DNA of 64,000 bases, taken from positions 18,709,001 through 18,773,000 of the forward strand of contig JAYKKT010000073.1 of NCBI GenBank assembly GCA_036023115.1, read 5' to 3'. A program made the position numbers and the translations under genes. The DNA comes from Brasenia schreberi (Eukaryota > Streptophyta > Magnoliopsida > Nymphaeales > Cabombaceae). Shown in pieces: positions 34,074 through 47,300 of the stretch. Positions within the stretch are counted from its first letter, which is position 1; each line of letters begins with the position of its first letter. Under the pieces are notes generated by a model. It worked only from the letters and a program-made list of their open reading frames with translations. It ran no database searches and was not told the origin of the DNA.

Positions 34074-35900
34074 GGTAATTGTAAATGCAGTATACTTTTG
34101 TACAGTGCATATACATAGTATGTGGAGGTAATGGTAGCAGTGGTAGTGATAAGGTGTCTCAACTCATAATATCTTTTGGTGCATAATCTTGTATAAATAT
34201 CTCAACCATTGATGGATAGTGAAGATTTAAATTAGAGGTACTATTATATTTATATTTTATATTTTGTACTTAATATAATGTATATTAAATATTTTTTTAT
34301 TTTAAACATGCATCTCAAAGATTGAAGGATGGAGATCTTTACGCAAGATTATGCATCGAAAGATATTTTCATTTACTACTATATATATATATATATATAT
34401 GTATAGAGAGAATGTGATAAACTTGCACACAAGTCTTTGCATATACGTCATTAAAGACTTCAACTGTTCCATTGATGAAATCAATAAATGAAATTCAAAT
34501 TTAAAAACTATTATACTTTTTTGTAAATGGATAAAATACACGTGATACTATTTTGTTTTTTCTTAAAAATCTCAACCATTCATCTCAACAATTAAATGAT
34601 TGAGATTTTGTAAGTATATTTGAAAATAAATGAGTGTGCACGTAGACTATGCTCTCTCTTCCTATATATATTCATGCTCCAACCTACTCGATGGCTCTTG
34701 AAAAAAGAAAACTTGAACCCGTACCCACTCTGTGGAGGTTGGAGTCAAGGCAAAGTATATGTATACCTGTCCCTGATCGTCTCATGACCATTCCATTTTT
34801 GTAGATGTAGATAAAACATAGATTCACGGAAGGCAAGATCATTTTTCACAGTACGTGGGGAACTTCTTACATAAAATCAGGCATGCTAAGTAACATGGTT
34901 CAGTTCTTGCCTTAATCAACTCTTTCTTATCACTTTGGATGACAAAGCATATATGCCCAAATCCAGCAAACCGGACCAACTTAGCTTTCACCAATCCACT
35001 GAAAGTGAACTCAAATCCGGTCTGGGGTAGCAGTTCTCGGGCCAATACGGTCAAAGTCAAGCCTTGAGTAAGCAGAAGGCGGCCTGCTTGGAGTCAGGAC
35101 TCGTTAATGAAGGCAAAAAAACCCTGGTTGGGTCCAGCAGTGGTCAAAATCAACGTTGTTGATGAACTCCCTCCTAGTCTCCGGTGAGTGAGAACCAATA
35201 CGTGGAGTCTGAACTTTTCACCTTCCATAACATTCATTTACACTTAAATGCGTGGGAATGAATAACTGGGCTCGCATTTAGTGTGGATTTCAGCAAGAGG
35301 ATAACCATTATAGAAGCAACAAATAGTAAATTAATTCCAAAGTTATTGAACAAATCCAATATCTAATGCAAGTATTGCAGCAGCACCTGGCAGTGGCAGG
35401 GCTCTCAACCTGCCTGTTGTGAAAAACATCAAGACACCCGCATGCACGCCATACACAGATACACACATATATACATATATATCGATAGATAAAGATATAT
35501 AGAGAGAAAGGTTGGATTGAGCAAATGGTGACTGAGCCACTTCAATACGGAGAATGGAGTAAGTAAACTTACAATAACTGTCATCTTTCTGATAAGACAT
35601 CAACGGGAGGGAGACGGAGAGAGGTCAGCATTAAAAAGGTTGGCGAAAAAGATACTGCTGTGAGAGAGGGGTGTTGGCGTTAGAAAAGTTGGCGAAAAAT
35701 GTATTGCTGAGAGGTGTAAAAGCATCGATACGACCACATACCATCATCACCTCTCCCTCGTTTGCCTTGCAGAAAATTTCATGTCATGTACGTGCCCAAA
35801 TATTCTTCCTTAACCCCAAGGAAAGAGAGAGAGCACCATCAACCATAAGGGATTCCGACTAGCCATTAGAGAGGCGGAGAAGAAAAGAGAGGAGGCGGAG
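34072..35900. other. Intergenic and 5' flank of the tubby-like gene
   Basis: A short (AT)n lies at 34,379-34,400. The near-repeat ATCTCAACCATT occurs at about 34,198 and 34,569, and GCATAATCTTG is repeated nearby; these may be old repeat copies. Duplicated GTTGGCGAAAAAGATACTGCTG and GTTGGCGAAAAATGTATTGCTG at about 35,639 and 35,688 lie ~215 bp before the tubby start codon and could be leader or promoter sequence. No other gene is seen. Confidence 0.4.
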
Positions 35901-38900
35901 ATGTCGTTCAGGAGCATCGTGCGAAATGGTCTGGGCAGCCTGTCTCGGAGAGGGTTCGAGTCGAGGGTAGCGCAGGCCTTGAAGGAGAAGAAGAAGCGTC
36001 AGCAGCAGGAAGAGGAAATAGAGGGAAAGGAGGAGATGCGGCAAGCGGGTTGCTGGGCGGGTGGTTTGCCGCTGGAGCTGCTGAGAGATGTTATAAAGAG
36101 GGTAGAGGCTAGCGAGAGCGCCTGGCCGGCTCGCCGCCACGTCGTCGCCTGCGCCGCCGTCTGCCGCTCCTGGCGCCAGATATGCAAGGAGGTCGTCTCC
36201 GCCCCCGAGCTCTGCGCCAAGCTCACCTTCCCCGTCTCCCTCAAGCAGGTAAGTTGCTTACTCTCTCTCTCTCTCTCGTGATTAGTGGGAGGAAGAAAGG
36301 AAATGTTTTCTTATAATTTGTTTTGAATCTGTTGTTGGTGATTTGGGGATTTAAATTTGGTAGCCTGGGCCAAGGAGCGGGCTGATTCAGTGTTACATCA
36401 AGAGAAACAAAAGGGCGTCTACGTACCATCTTTTCGTGGGTCTTAGTCCTGGTGAGCTTTCTTCCTTCTCCTTCTTATGTTTGTTTATGCATATGTCTTG
36501 TTTGTGGTGTTTGTGCTTTTGGAGGTTGAATTTTGACAGAGAGGGAGTACATTTTCTCTTTTGATTTGTGATGAATGGTGTTACATTGAGAAGGATACTG
36601 AACCTCGTGGTTTGTCTCTTGGGAGGTGTTTTCTTAGTTCTCCACGCTTTGTTTTACAGTATGCGCCTGGTGCTGTTTGAATGATTTGATGAGTACCTTT
36701 ATGCGCATAGGAAAATTTTTATGTTTCTGGCGATCTTTTCTGTTACGTATGAGTGTGACTTTGTTGGTTTTGGTGAGTTTGAACAGTTCATGTCTTAAAC
36801 CTAAAAATGGATCTGCATCCTTTCTTTTTATCCTCGTTCTGCTAGTTTATCTAATTTGTTAATTTTGTAACTTATAGTATGCCATGCTGGTGCTATAGCA
36901 ATTATGACTTCCTGTTGGCTGTTGTGTACGATAAGCGGTCTGTCAGTCTAGAGATCATTTGTAGGGTAATACCGAGCTGTTGAGAAGTATCCCCAATGAG
37001 ATCCTCATGGAAGTTTTACCTCTATCAGTGTGTGTTTGATGCACCATGTTAAGAAGATGTGATGTTGAGAAGTGGGCTTTACCCAGCCTTCTTCGCTGCA
37101 ATGCAGCTTTGGATAGATATCATCTTCTTTGAGCTAATGTGGCAATGCATCTTTGTTCTTTTTGATGGAAAAAGTGACGCTTCAATTTCATATAGTGTTG
37201 TATTGGTTTAGATTTATACAGCGTATGTAACCTTTTGGAAGGATTTACGCCACTGAGTTTTGAGTCCTTATGAAAACATCGTTATTAATGGTCACTTGTC
37301 AATATTGGACATCCTTCTTGCTTGTTATGGATTATGAATTCGAGGAATGAAAGGTGTAGTGGATGTCCTCTACCAATAAATTATAGTGGAAGTGAGATTC
37401 GTCGGTGATTGGTCATGCTTGGGTTATTCAACCACTGGATTAAGATGATGATTCGTGCTCCCTAAAGACTTAAGCAGGGAGGGAAGGAGTAGATGTCCAA
37501 GTGTACCACGAACCATATAAGACCTCAAGTTTATTTACCACTTGGCCTAACACTGAATATTTTCTGCTACCATCACACTTTCTGAACATCAAATGTTCTC
37601 TCTTGATTGTACTTTTAATGTTGATGCATTGTATCTAGTATTTTTGGGGGAACAAGTGAATGCAGTGAGAATTCATGGTATCTTTTGATGAATCAAGGAT
37701 TTAGTGGGTTCATTGAGCTGAAAAATTACCCAAATTCAATACAATAAACAACTTCGTTAACTGGCATAGTATTGCCAGAATGTCCACATTTATTATTCAC
37801 ATTTCTTTGCAACATTGATACATGTGGTATACTATTAAAGAAAAGTTATCTTTTAAAATGACTGGTGGATCAGTAGCAAGTCTTGCAAACGTTTATTTGG
37901 TATGCCTTGCCTTTCTCAGATTAAAGCTTATCACCTACCATCATCATATCTTTGTTATCCTACATTTTTGTTTGTTCCTTGTCAACCAGCTATGTGTTTG
38001 TTTAGTTCACTAAAAAAAATAATTGGTTAAATGCAGAGAATGGGAAATTTCTGCTTGCTGCAAAAAACATCAGGCACCCTACTCGTGCAGAGTACATTAT
38101 ATCAATGGACGCAGAGGACATATCCCGCAACAGCACTAGCTATATGGGAAAACTTAGGTATTAAGACGATGCATTTTTTCTTATATTTGTCAGACGCAAA
38201 CTCCATGCCGTCTTTTACTTCCCATTTTCCACAGGCAGTGAATTTATAATGTTCCTCTCAAAATAATTTTCCTTTTTTTGATAAGGTTGATCTCAAAATA
38301 GTTGATCTCTGTAACAATGTCAAACTCTAAGATAGTTAGGTACCACAGAGAGAATCAAGGTAAGGTACCTTACCTTATCTTACCTAAGCTTTTTCCCACA
38401 CTAAGTGGGGTTGGTCTAGGTAAATCTGGAGCAATTGACAGAAACAAATAGAGCATCAACATATTTGATTCTGCCAATTGCTTCAGAAAGCTTTCAGGTT
38501 CTTGTACTCTCTCTTCTTGGTCAAAGGCATGCCCCTCGCATTGTTGCATGGACATTTTGGTGGTTGGTGATAGCCATCAATACATTTTTACTTTTCTTCA
38601 GCTATTGGAGGTTATGCTTCCATAGTACGATCGATAGTTCAATGTGATCATTTCTACAAGACATTGCTTTTAGTCTATATCACACGGTTGCTTCTATCAG
38701 GGTGTCGAACCATGTCAGAAACCCCAATGCTCAACACAAGTACTTCTTTCATGTCTTGACACTCTGACCTATGTTTAGTATGTCTTAATCTTAAAGTTTT
38801 AACTTAAAGATAGTTTAGTGGTTAGAGGAACACTTCATGGAAAATTGACCAATACTTTGCTTTTATTAAAATGGCTTACGAAGGTTGAGTTTTTCATTTA

Positions 38901-39980
38901 GATTTATAATATATATCAATTATATAAAATAATATATAGTTTATATTTATTGCTGTATTCCCTGACCCATGATTCTTTAGATTGTCATATCCCACACTTG
39001 CACCCACACCCTTTTGGCATAGCTTCTGGCTCATTCTTTAGTTCTTACCCTGGTCCAGGCCTATTATAGAGGAACCTGCTCTAACAAACAAAGTGACTGT
39101 GTTTTCTCATGAACAATTTTGAAGAGTTCTGGACACTAGATCAGTTGTTTCATGCCTATGGACAACCTGGGCAACACTTTGAACTTTACAGAACTATGTT
39201 AGCATTGGTAATATGTCCAATCAAGCCTCCTGATATTCTCTCTTTCCTCACAGATCGAACTTGTTAGGCACAAAATTTGATCTCTATGACAGCCAGCCGC
39301 CGTTAGGTGGGGCCATGATGCCCACAGGCAGGTCGAACCGTAGATTGTACTCCAGGAAGGTCTCTCCTAAGGTTCCTGCTGGTAGCTACGGCATTGCCCA
39401 CATAGCCTATGAGCTTAATATGCTGGGCACACGGGGACCAAGGCGTATGCGCTGCACCATGCATTCGATCCCATCTTCTGCCCTTGAGGCTGGAGGCTGT
39501 GTTCCCTATTACACAGAGCTTCCCCACTCCATAGAAGAATCCTTCTCTACCATCTCCTTGTCTCACTCCATGGAGCACATTGTTGGGAGAGAGATGGGTC
39601 CAACAGATCCGTTCGCCAGCAGCTCTCGGTTTTCAAAGATATGCGTCGATGTGCTTGGAAAAGAAAGCCCATTGGTGCTAAAGAACAAGTCACCTAGGTG
39701 GCACGAGCAGCTGCAATGCTGGTGCTTGAACTTTCGTGGGCGCGTCACAGTAGCTTCAGTAAAGAATTTCCAACTGATTGCTGCTATGGAGGCGATAGAA
39801 CCTGCCAGGGCTGCTGGGACTTCTCAGGGTAAGGGAGCCAGCGACCAGGAGAAGATACTGCTGCAGTTTGGCAAGATCGGGAAGGATATTTTCACCATGG
39901 ACTACCGCTACCCACTTTCCGCGTTTCAGGCATTCGCTATTTGTCTCAGCAGCTTCGACACCAAGCTGGCTTGCGAATGA
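35901..39980 (+). CDS. TULP: Tubby-like F-box protein, four coding exons
   Basis: Exons 35,901-36,248, 36,364-36,451, 38,037-38,157 and 39,254-39,980 join in frame to 427 residues, all with GT...AG introns (115, 1,585 and 1,096 bp). Residues about 53-98 form an F-box ([14 protein letters not shown] ... [11 protein letters not shown]) that would bind SKP1 in an SCF ubiquitin ligase. Residues 117 to the end are the tubby beta-barrel, beginning [20 protein letters not shown], then [36 protein letters not shown], the first tubby signature [15 protein letters not shown] and the terminal signature [16 protein letters not shown]. Family members bind phosphatidylinositol 4,5-bisphosphate at the plasma membrane; plant members are tied to abscisic acid and stress responses. 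The start follows a purine-rich leader and matches the family N-terminus MSFRSIVR. The gene appears intact; no missing residue was noticed. Confidence 0.96.
38385..38422 (-). repeat. RTE/SINE 3'-tail fragment in a tubby-like intron
   Basis: AAGCTTTTTCCCACACTAAG followed by TGGGGTTGGTCTAG resembles the RTE family 3' end (AAGCCTTTTCCCATACTAGA, CGGGGTCGGCTAC) in minus orientation. A TTACCTTATCTTACC repeat sits just before it. It lies in the third intron of the gene at 35,901. Confidence 0.45.
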
Positions 39981-41321
39981 AATTCTATGAAATGTATACT
40001 GTAAGTTTTCTCGACCTTGTCATGGTAGATTACAAATGTTGTACTAGAACTACCAGGGGAATTGGTGGAGGAATCGTTTTTGTATGCCAGAAATGAACAA
40101 AACAGACTGGCGAATCCTTGTTTGTTGCTTCTTGCAATGGGCTGTTTTGAGGTGTACGTATTCCTGTGGAGCCGATGCATATATTATGATGACGAGAGAA
40201 AAGTATCTACGAATTTGCTACTTGTTTGTTGCTACAATGGAGATGCCCAAGCCAGATGCACGCCTTGGGTATCAAACTCATGACCTTCAACCCCTAGCCT
40301 TGCCGATGGTTCTTTGTAGTATGACGATGGTTGTCTTTTGCCCCCCCCCCAGTCTCTTCTTTGCCTTGTTCGTGATTAACAGATAAAGGTAATGGTCTAG
40401 GGATCATCAACATTGTGCGGAATCGGATAAGCCTTGCCAATCTGCCTCTGCTTGTGGCAGCAGCAGATACGAGTCACACGTTCTGGAAAGTGGGTAATGA
40501 GATTTATGTTCTCGAGGTTGTGCAATATCCAGGCATATTCTAATTCTTGAATAGTATTGCAAGCATAAGCATAGACATCCAAACACATTACGAACTTGAG
40601 GAAGAAAATCACCGGTCACTGTGATTACTCATTTCAAAGGATGGAAGAAACGTGTAAGAATGGGATTCCTTCACAAGAATGGGACACAACAAAGTCGTTA
40701 GGCTCGTTTTCCTAATTGAATCATTATCATAAAGTTCAGAAAATGGGACATTGAATTGAATGGATTCAGATAAAATGGGCAATTCATATTCTAAAAAAAA
40801 TGAAATTTCAAATCAGCTTAGTCAGGTTCGATTTAGCCGATTCGCGAGAAAAACCAGATTTCAGCTGTCCTGTGGTCAGAATCGAAACCCCACTAATTCA
40901 ATTCGATTTCCGCATCACTGGCATAAACTGCAGGGTGTATTTCTCGGGAAGAAACTGGTACCCGTCGTTTGGATTCCTGAACTTGTATTATTTCCTCTAT
41001 TGTCCACGATACAATTGATAGTTTCTGTTATCAATTAATGAGAGAAAATTGTCGATAATCTTCTATGAGGAAAATCAATTATTCGCTGACTCGATTCCTG
41101 TTCTCTAGTTTCAGAGTTCAGATAATTCCGAGAAAAACGTGCAAACAGACGTTTTCTGCGGATATTTTGGACGTCTCATCACTTTTCAAGTAACAATATT
41201 TATGCTGCGGGTTTCTGAGTTTAAGATCGACCTTGTATGTTTGGAATTTCCGTACTGAAAAATATGTTAGAGAACTGACATATTTGACACCTGCAAATAG
41301 GGTCACAGGCATAACGCACGG

Positions 41322-41324
<3 letters not shown>
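39981..41324. other. Intergenic between the tubby-like and TatD genes
   Basis: The first part holds the tubby-like 3' untranslated region. A SINE lies at 40,232-40,320. About 40,740-41,040 is rich in AATTCAATTCGATT-type words. No gene. Confidence 0.4.
40232..40320 (-). repeat. tRNA-derived SINE fragment, minus orientation
   Basis: On the minus strand GGTCATGAGTTTGATACCCA (B box) is followed by AGGCGTGCATCTGGCTTGGG and CATCTCCATTGTAGC, matching the copy at 17,483-17,596. The A box is degraded. Confidence 0.55.

Positions 41325-41363
<39 letters not shown>
41325..41363 (+). promoter_or_regulatory. (AG)19 tract immediately before the TatD start codon
   Basis: An uninterrupted AG run ends two bases before ATG at 41,366, so it lies in the 5' leader. 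GA-rich leaders in plants are bound by GAGA-type (BBR/BPC) factors. Its length is likely to vary between individuals. Confidence 0.6.
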
Positions 41364-41364
<1 letters not shown>

Positions 41365-41365
41365 G

Positions 41366-44300
41366 ATGGCAGTCCGGCTGTTCGATGCTCATTGCCACTT
41401 GCAGGACCCACGCATCGTTCAGTGCGTCCCACAACTCATCGACTCCGCGCTGCGCTCTGGCGTCGTCCGCTTCGCCGTCAATGGAGTCTCCGAAGTAAAC
41501 TTCGTTAACACATCACCGACTCTCTCTCCGTGTTTTCTTCTTTTTTGTTTGTTTTCGATGTGGGTTCTGGATAATTTGATGATTCGCGGAGGTGGTTGCC
41601 TCTAACGTGAACAGAATGATTGGCCTCTGGTCAAGCAGATGGGCGAACGATATGATTGCATTATCCCGTGCTTTGGTCTTCACCCATGGTAAATCATTGC
41701 CTATTACCTTCTTTGCTTGTCTATCTGCTCGTTGTTCTCGTTGTATGGGTGTTGGTTCTTGAAGGAAGGCTCTATCTTCCATCCCGCAATTCTTTCTTCA
41801 TGTATAGGTTCATTGAAGAGAGGAGTCCGAATTGGTTCACGACGTTGAGAGGCTTGTTTAGAGATACACCTGAAGCTGCAATAGGCGAGGTATAACTATT
41901 CAACGATGCACCCATCTCAAAAAGAGTAAGATCAAAGTGAGACTATTATGCTGCAAGATCATTCGTCCAAGTTTTTTGAACAAGTTCTTCCATCGCAGCG
42001 TATGCATTGATCAACTAATTGGAGATTAAATTGGGGTTATGGAAACAAACTTCCCAATCTGTTTTTTCTTCTATTCGTTAACTGGTTCCATCTAATTCCA
42101 AGCACCTCTTATCCGGAAGAGTGGTGTTAGATGAATTCCTTTATCTAGAAAAGCATAGTACTGTGGATGCAGCTTTTAGGGAAGTGAAAGTACTTTGTGT
42201 GTAATGGCAAACTAATTGTCTGTATTTGTGCACCTATTCAGATTGGTTTGGACAAGGGCTCACATGGGAAGAAAATGGACTTCACGACACAGGTGCTGAT
42301 TTACAGCGCATTCTTGGGACATCTAATCGTTTCGGATGTATGCTTTATATGTTTTTTCATGACCCATAAGATTGTAAGGACTTGCTCTCTTGCATGGATG
42401 TAGATAGTGGTAGAAAGCTAATTGTTATAAGATAAAGAGTAATTTAACCTTGTCACCTTATAACTTGCTTTCCACGTTAACGTTTGCACTTTGCAGCACT
42501 TTTTCAGATTCAAGTTTTCAGACAGCAACTTGAACTTGCCAAAGAGTTGGAGAAACCAGCTTCAATCCACTGTGTTCGTGCCTTTGGTGATCTTCACGAA
42601 ATAATGCAGTAGGACACTGAGTTATGCCTTTGATCTTTCATACTTGATGCTACTTCATAACTGATATTTCTCAATGAATAATATACAGAATTTTGTTAAA
42701 TCCTGTAAGAGAATTAACCAACCTTGTTTGCATTACGTTAGACGACATACAAGAGTGAAAATGGAGAGGAAAGGTGAGGGAGAAGAGGAAGAAGAACGAG
42801 CTTATTCTGAAATTGCACAAAGTTGATGACAGATTTTGTAGTACGCTGCATGATAAATTATAAAATTAAGATGTATAAATTTTTGAATTTTGTGGAGAAA
42901 CTTGAGTTTCTTTTTCAGAAAGTAGTGATGAATCCTTCACCATCGTTCACACTTAACAGTACAGATGATATTTGAGATACAATTTCCTTTTGTTTCTAAT
43001 TCTCTGCTATTCTATACTGAAATCTCAACATATTATACAGATTTTCTGGCATGTTGTATAGAGTTAAAACATTTCTATTTTGAAATGCTTAAGTAATGTC
43101 CACAAGTGTTGAAGTTTGGAGTTAGGCGTGGCATTCATGGACATGTTGGACCCTCTAGCTGTGTCCTGGTAGCACATAAGTTTTCCTTAGAAGTCAATGT
43201 TTCACGCAGTTCAAACATGTGGTTGTGCAACCATATCCAGACTTATTTGATAATTGGCACACATGTGCATGGTTCTTGCCCCTTCTCTTAAAATATCCCA
43301 TGGAAAGTCCCTGTTGAGTTGCATACTTGTCCTTGAAACATAAAAAATGGTTCTCGTAACGACTAATTTATTGCTTGTTAAGATCTTATAACATGTTTTT
43401 CTCTTAGTTGCATCATATCTTTAAATGATTTTGCTAGGAAGTCCTTGATGGTTGCATCTTACTTGAAAGATTTTGGGTTTGATGATTAGATCCATTGGTC
43501 CATTCCCTGCTGGCGTTATTCTTCACTCTTACCTAGGATCTGCAGAGATGGTCTCCGGCTTTGCAAAGCTTGGAACTTATTTTTCATTTTCTGGGTTCCT
43601 TATGTCTATGAAATTACAGAAAGCAAGGGCAATGCTCAAATCAGTAAGTTGGTTTTCTTATCCTTTGATTAAATTATATATCTGGTTGTTCAAAATGTTA
43701 GACTCGTGTATTCTTCTTCTTAGTTAGTTATCAAGTTTTTCCTTAAAGGTACCTACTGAAAGGATCCTGCTTGAGACTGATGCACCAGATGCATTGCCCA
43801 AATCAAACTGGAAGTCTCTTCAGTGGGTTCCAGGTGATGTCAATGCACCACGGCAACTTCAGGGCCAACTTGAGGAATCATCAACTATTTCAAATGAAGC
43901 TCTTAATCATCCTGCTAATATTTGTACGGTGAGTGTATTATGCAACTCACATGGTTGATGTCTCTTGACTCATGCAATTTCTCATTCTCTACCTCAATGA
44001 TACCTTTAATGTTTCATATCTATAATACTTTTGCTATTTTTTATTTGTTTTATATAGCATAAGTCACTCTAAAAGGCTCCATAATTACTGAACATCCATG
44101 TCTTGTCCTGCACTTGTGCTCATGTAGCAATCATTAGAAATCAGTTGCATGTGAAAATCTTGCTGGAGTTAGAAACATGAACAAATTGAATCAATCAGTT
44201 TAAAGGTTGGCTAAAAAACAAAGTATAACACTTGGATACATTAGCTTGATCGTATCTGGTATTTTCATTTTTTCCCTATTGAAGGGTTTTGATGCCCACA

Positions 44301-47300
44301 ACACTTCATTGATCTGATAGTACCAACCTAAGATTGTCAACAGGTTCAGTGGGATGTCAAGGTTTTGTAAGGAAAATACCTGAATCAATCTTTATTGAAT
44401 GAACCTCTCAGATAGAGGGTTTTACGTAATCAAGCCATGGGGCTTGCTTACATATTTACATCATAAAAAGAGACTTTATAGGAGAGGATATGTACTCCCT
44501 CCAAACGACAAGAAATCTAGTCATTGGAGGGCTTCCAACGGCTGGATTTCTAGCCATTGGAGCGAGCCTGCTGCTGAACTTGAGAGCCAACTTGCAAAGC
44601 TTGGGCATATGACCTAATTACATAAAAAATAAGAAATATAAAACAAAATACAAATACAAACATGTGCATGAATGCATTTCTTTTAACACCCCTTCCAACA
44701 ACTGGATTTGTAGCTATTAGAGCATGTTGCTGAACTTGAGAGCCAACTTGCAAAGCTTGGGCATATGACCTACAACAACAACAACTAAGCCTTTTCCCAT
44801 ACTAGACGGAGACGGCTACATAGATTCTTTGTTTCCACAAAGCTCTATCATGTGCCATGTTAGCAGTTAACTCACAATAAGGTAGATCATTCTTTATTGT
44901 TTCTTTGCAACACTTTTGTGGTCGTTCTCTACCTCTTTTAATACTTTCAAAATCTAGTTTTTCATACCTTCTTACAGGTTCTTCTTTTGATATTCTTTCT
45001 ATATGTCCAAACCATCTTAAATAATATTCTCTCATTTTATCCTCTATTGGTGCCACTCCTAATTTGTTTCTAATAACCTCATTATGTATACAGTCTTTTC
45101 TTGTATGACCACTCATCCATCTCAACATCTTCATTTCTATCATAGACATCTTTTGTATATGTTGATGATTAACTGCCCAACACTGAGAACCATAAAACAT
45201 GGTAGGTCTAATTGCTACTCTATAGTATTTACCTTTTACATGTGCATGAATGCATTTCTTTTAACACCCCTCCTTAAACTTATGGTGCATCACTAGAAGT
45301 TTGCTAACTAAAATTTTAGAATTGAGAGGACTTGTAGCTTTTGTATTTGGTCTTATAATACTCTCAAACACTTTTCTTTTCATTTCTTTGCTCAAGTTCA
45401 TATATTTATTTTAATACATGCAACAAAACTTATAGAGTAAAACCTTAATGAATATTAAATATTATGATCCCATGACTAGGATAATACAAACTTGAAACCT
45501 ATGAAGTTTCTAATTTAAAAAACATAAAGCAAGATCCTAATATTTTAAAGAAGTTTTTGAAATATTTTGCTAAAAATATAAGAAAAGTTTTTTAATGAAA
45601 AATGTTGATCACCTGAGTAGGATTGTCTAATATAACAACAAATAAGTTCATGAGTCACAACAAACTCGCAACATTACAATAGGCCAAGGTATATTATTAT
45701 GATAAACAAACACCAACCAAACTTAAGGCAGAGCTCAAACCATGCATAAACTAGCTTTAAGGATAAGCTCAAACCCGAGCTTTAAGATTGAGCTTGAACG
45801 AACCATAAACAAGCTTTAAGGCTAAACTTGAACCATCCATAATAATCATAATGCCAAGGAACCCAACGGCTATGACCTCTAACGGCTAGCTTGCTGGCTG
45901 GAGGCCCTCTTCATTCTGTCCTCTTCTCACTTCTTCCTCTCTTATAATAGCTGCTCTATAAATAGAGCCTCATACAATCAATAAATAAGTTGTGATTGCA
46001 ATCGTTTGGTATTTGGTTTTAACTTATGATATTGGCTTGTTCTTAACTTGAAATATCCTTTATCGGGTATGTTTGTATTTGACTTGTTGGTTTAACACTT
46101 GACGATATATGATCGGGTTGCTTTCAAATATGAATATCGATAATTGTTTACATGGTATCAAAGCCTTATTTTAAAGAAATTGAGCACATCGGGAAGCATG
46201 TCAAGATTGAAAAATTTGTGATATTGCATATTTGATGTTGTAGAACTTGATATAACATCAAACTCTTATTTGTTTCTTGAAATGGAAGGTATAATGAGTC
46301 TTTTAGGTGCATTCTTGACCCAAAATGCTATCAAAGTGGGCAAGAACCATGAAAATTTATTTTTTATCAAAAGATTTTTGGGATTACATAGATAGAACGA
46401 TTCAAGAACCAAAATTAGATTTTGCAAACTTAGACGATGATGATATCCTTAAAGCCTAAGAAAAATACAAAGAAGTTTAAAAACTTAGGAAAAAAATGAA
46501 TGCAAAAATGACATAGATCATTTATCAAAATGTTGATGAAAAACTTAGAAACTGAATTAGTGTTTTTAAAAATACATTCGAAACTTGAATATTTAAAAAA
46601 GATACATTTTCAATATGACTTTGTGTTTTAAATAGATTTGATGGAAAGAATGATAATGCTTAAGCAAGTAAACTTGAGCATTAGAGAGTATCACATTGAT
46701 TTTTTTTGAATTGTGGACTCAGTTTCAAAGTTTTGATAAATTTGAAAAACTTTAAAAAATGGACAAATTTCAAGATTTCTTGGACAATTAATACTTTTTC
46801 CTATTTATGTGGGCTCTAAGGGATGAATTTGAAAATATTAGATCAAATTTGATTCATAGAAAACCTATACTAATAGGTGATACCTTCTTAATCGATCTAG
46901 TTATGGAAGAAACTAGATTTAAAAATATTAGTATTGCAAAAGAAGTCGTTCTTGCCGCTTTCAAGCGGGAGCATATGTCAAGACATAGAAGCCTCTTCAC
47001 AAAAGTTTTAAAGGACAAAAAGGTGGTAATGGATCAAGTAAGAAGCTAGTGGTGCCAAGCCAAATAAAGACACTATTTGCCACTACTGTAAGAAAAATTG
47101 TCACATTAAGACCACTTGCCCTCTCCTTCGATAAAGATATGGAAACGTGAGAGTCGTGGAAGATAAAGATGGAGAAGTCTTGCTTTCGAACATCAAAACA
47201 TACATATAAAAAATGCTTAAGGAAAAGATAAGCGTCTCCGAAAATACTCTCTCCATTTCTCAAGGTTTGTCTTAGTTTTTATATTTTGGTGTCTCTTTTC

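Noticed and set aside
39303..39748. Minus-strand frames within the tubby-like last exon
   Set aside because: Shadows of the plus-strand coding exon, which carries both tubby signatures.
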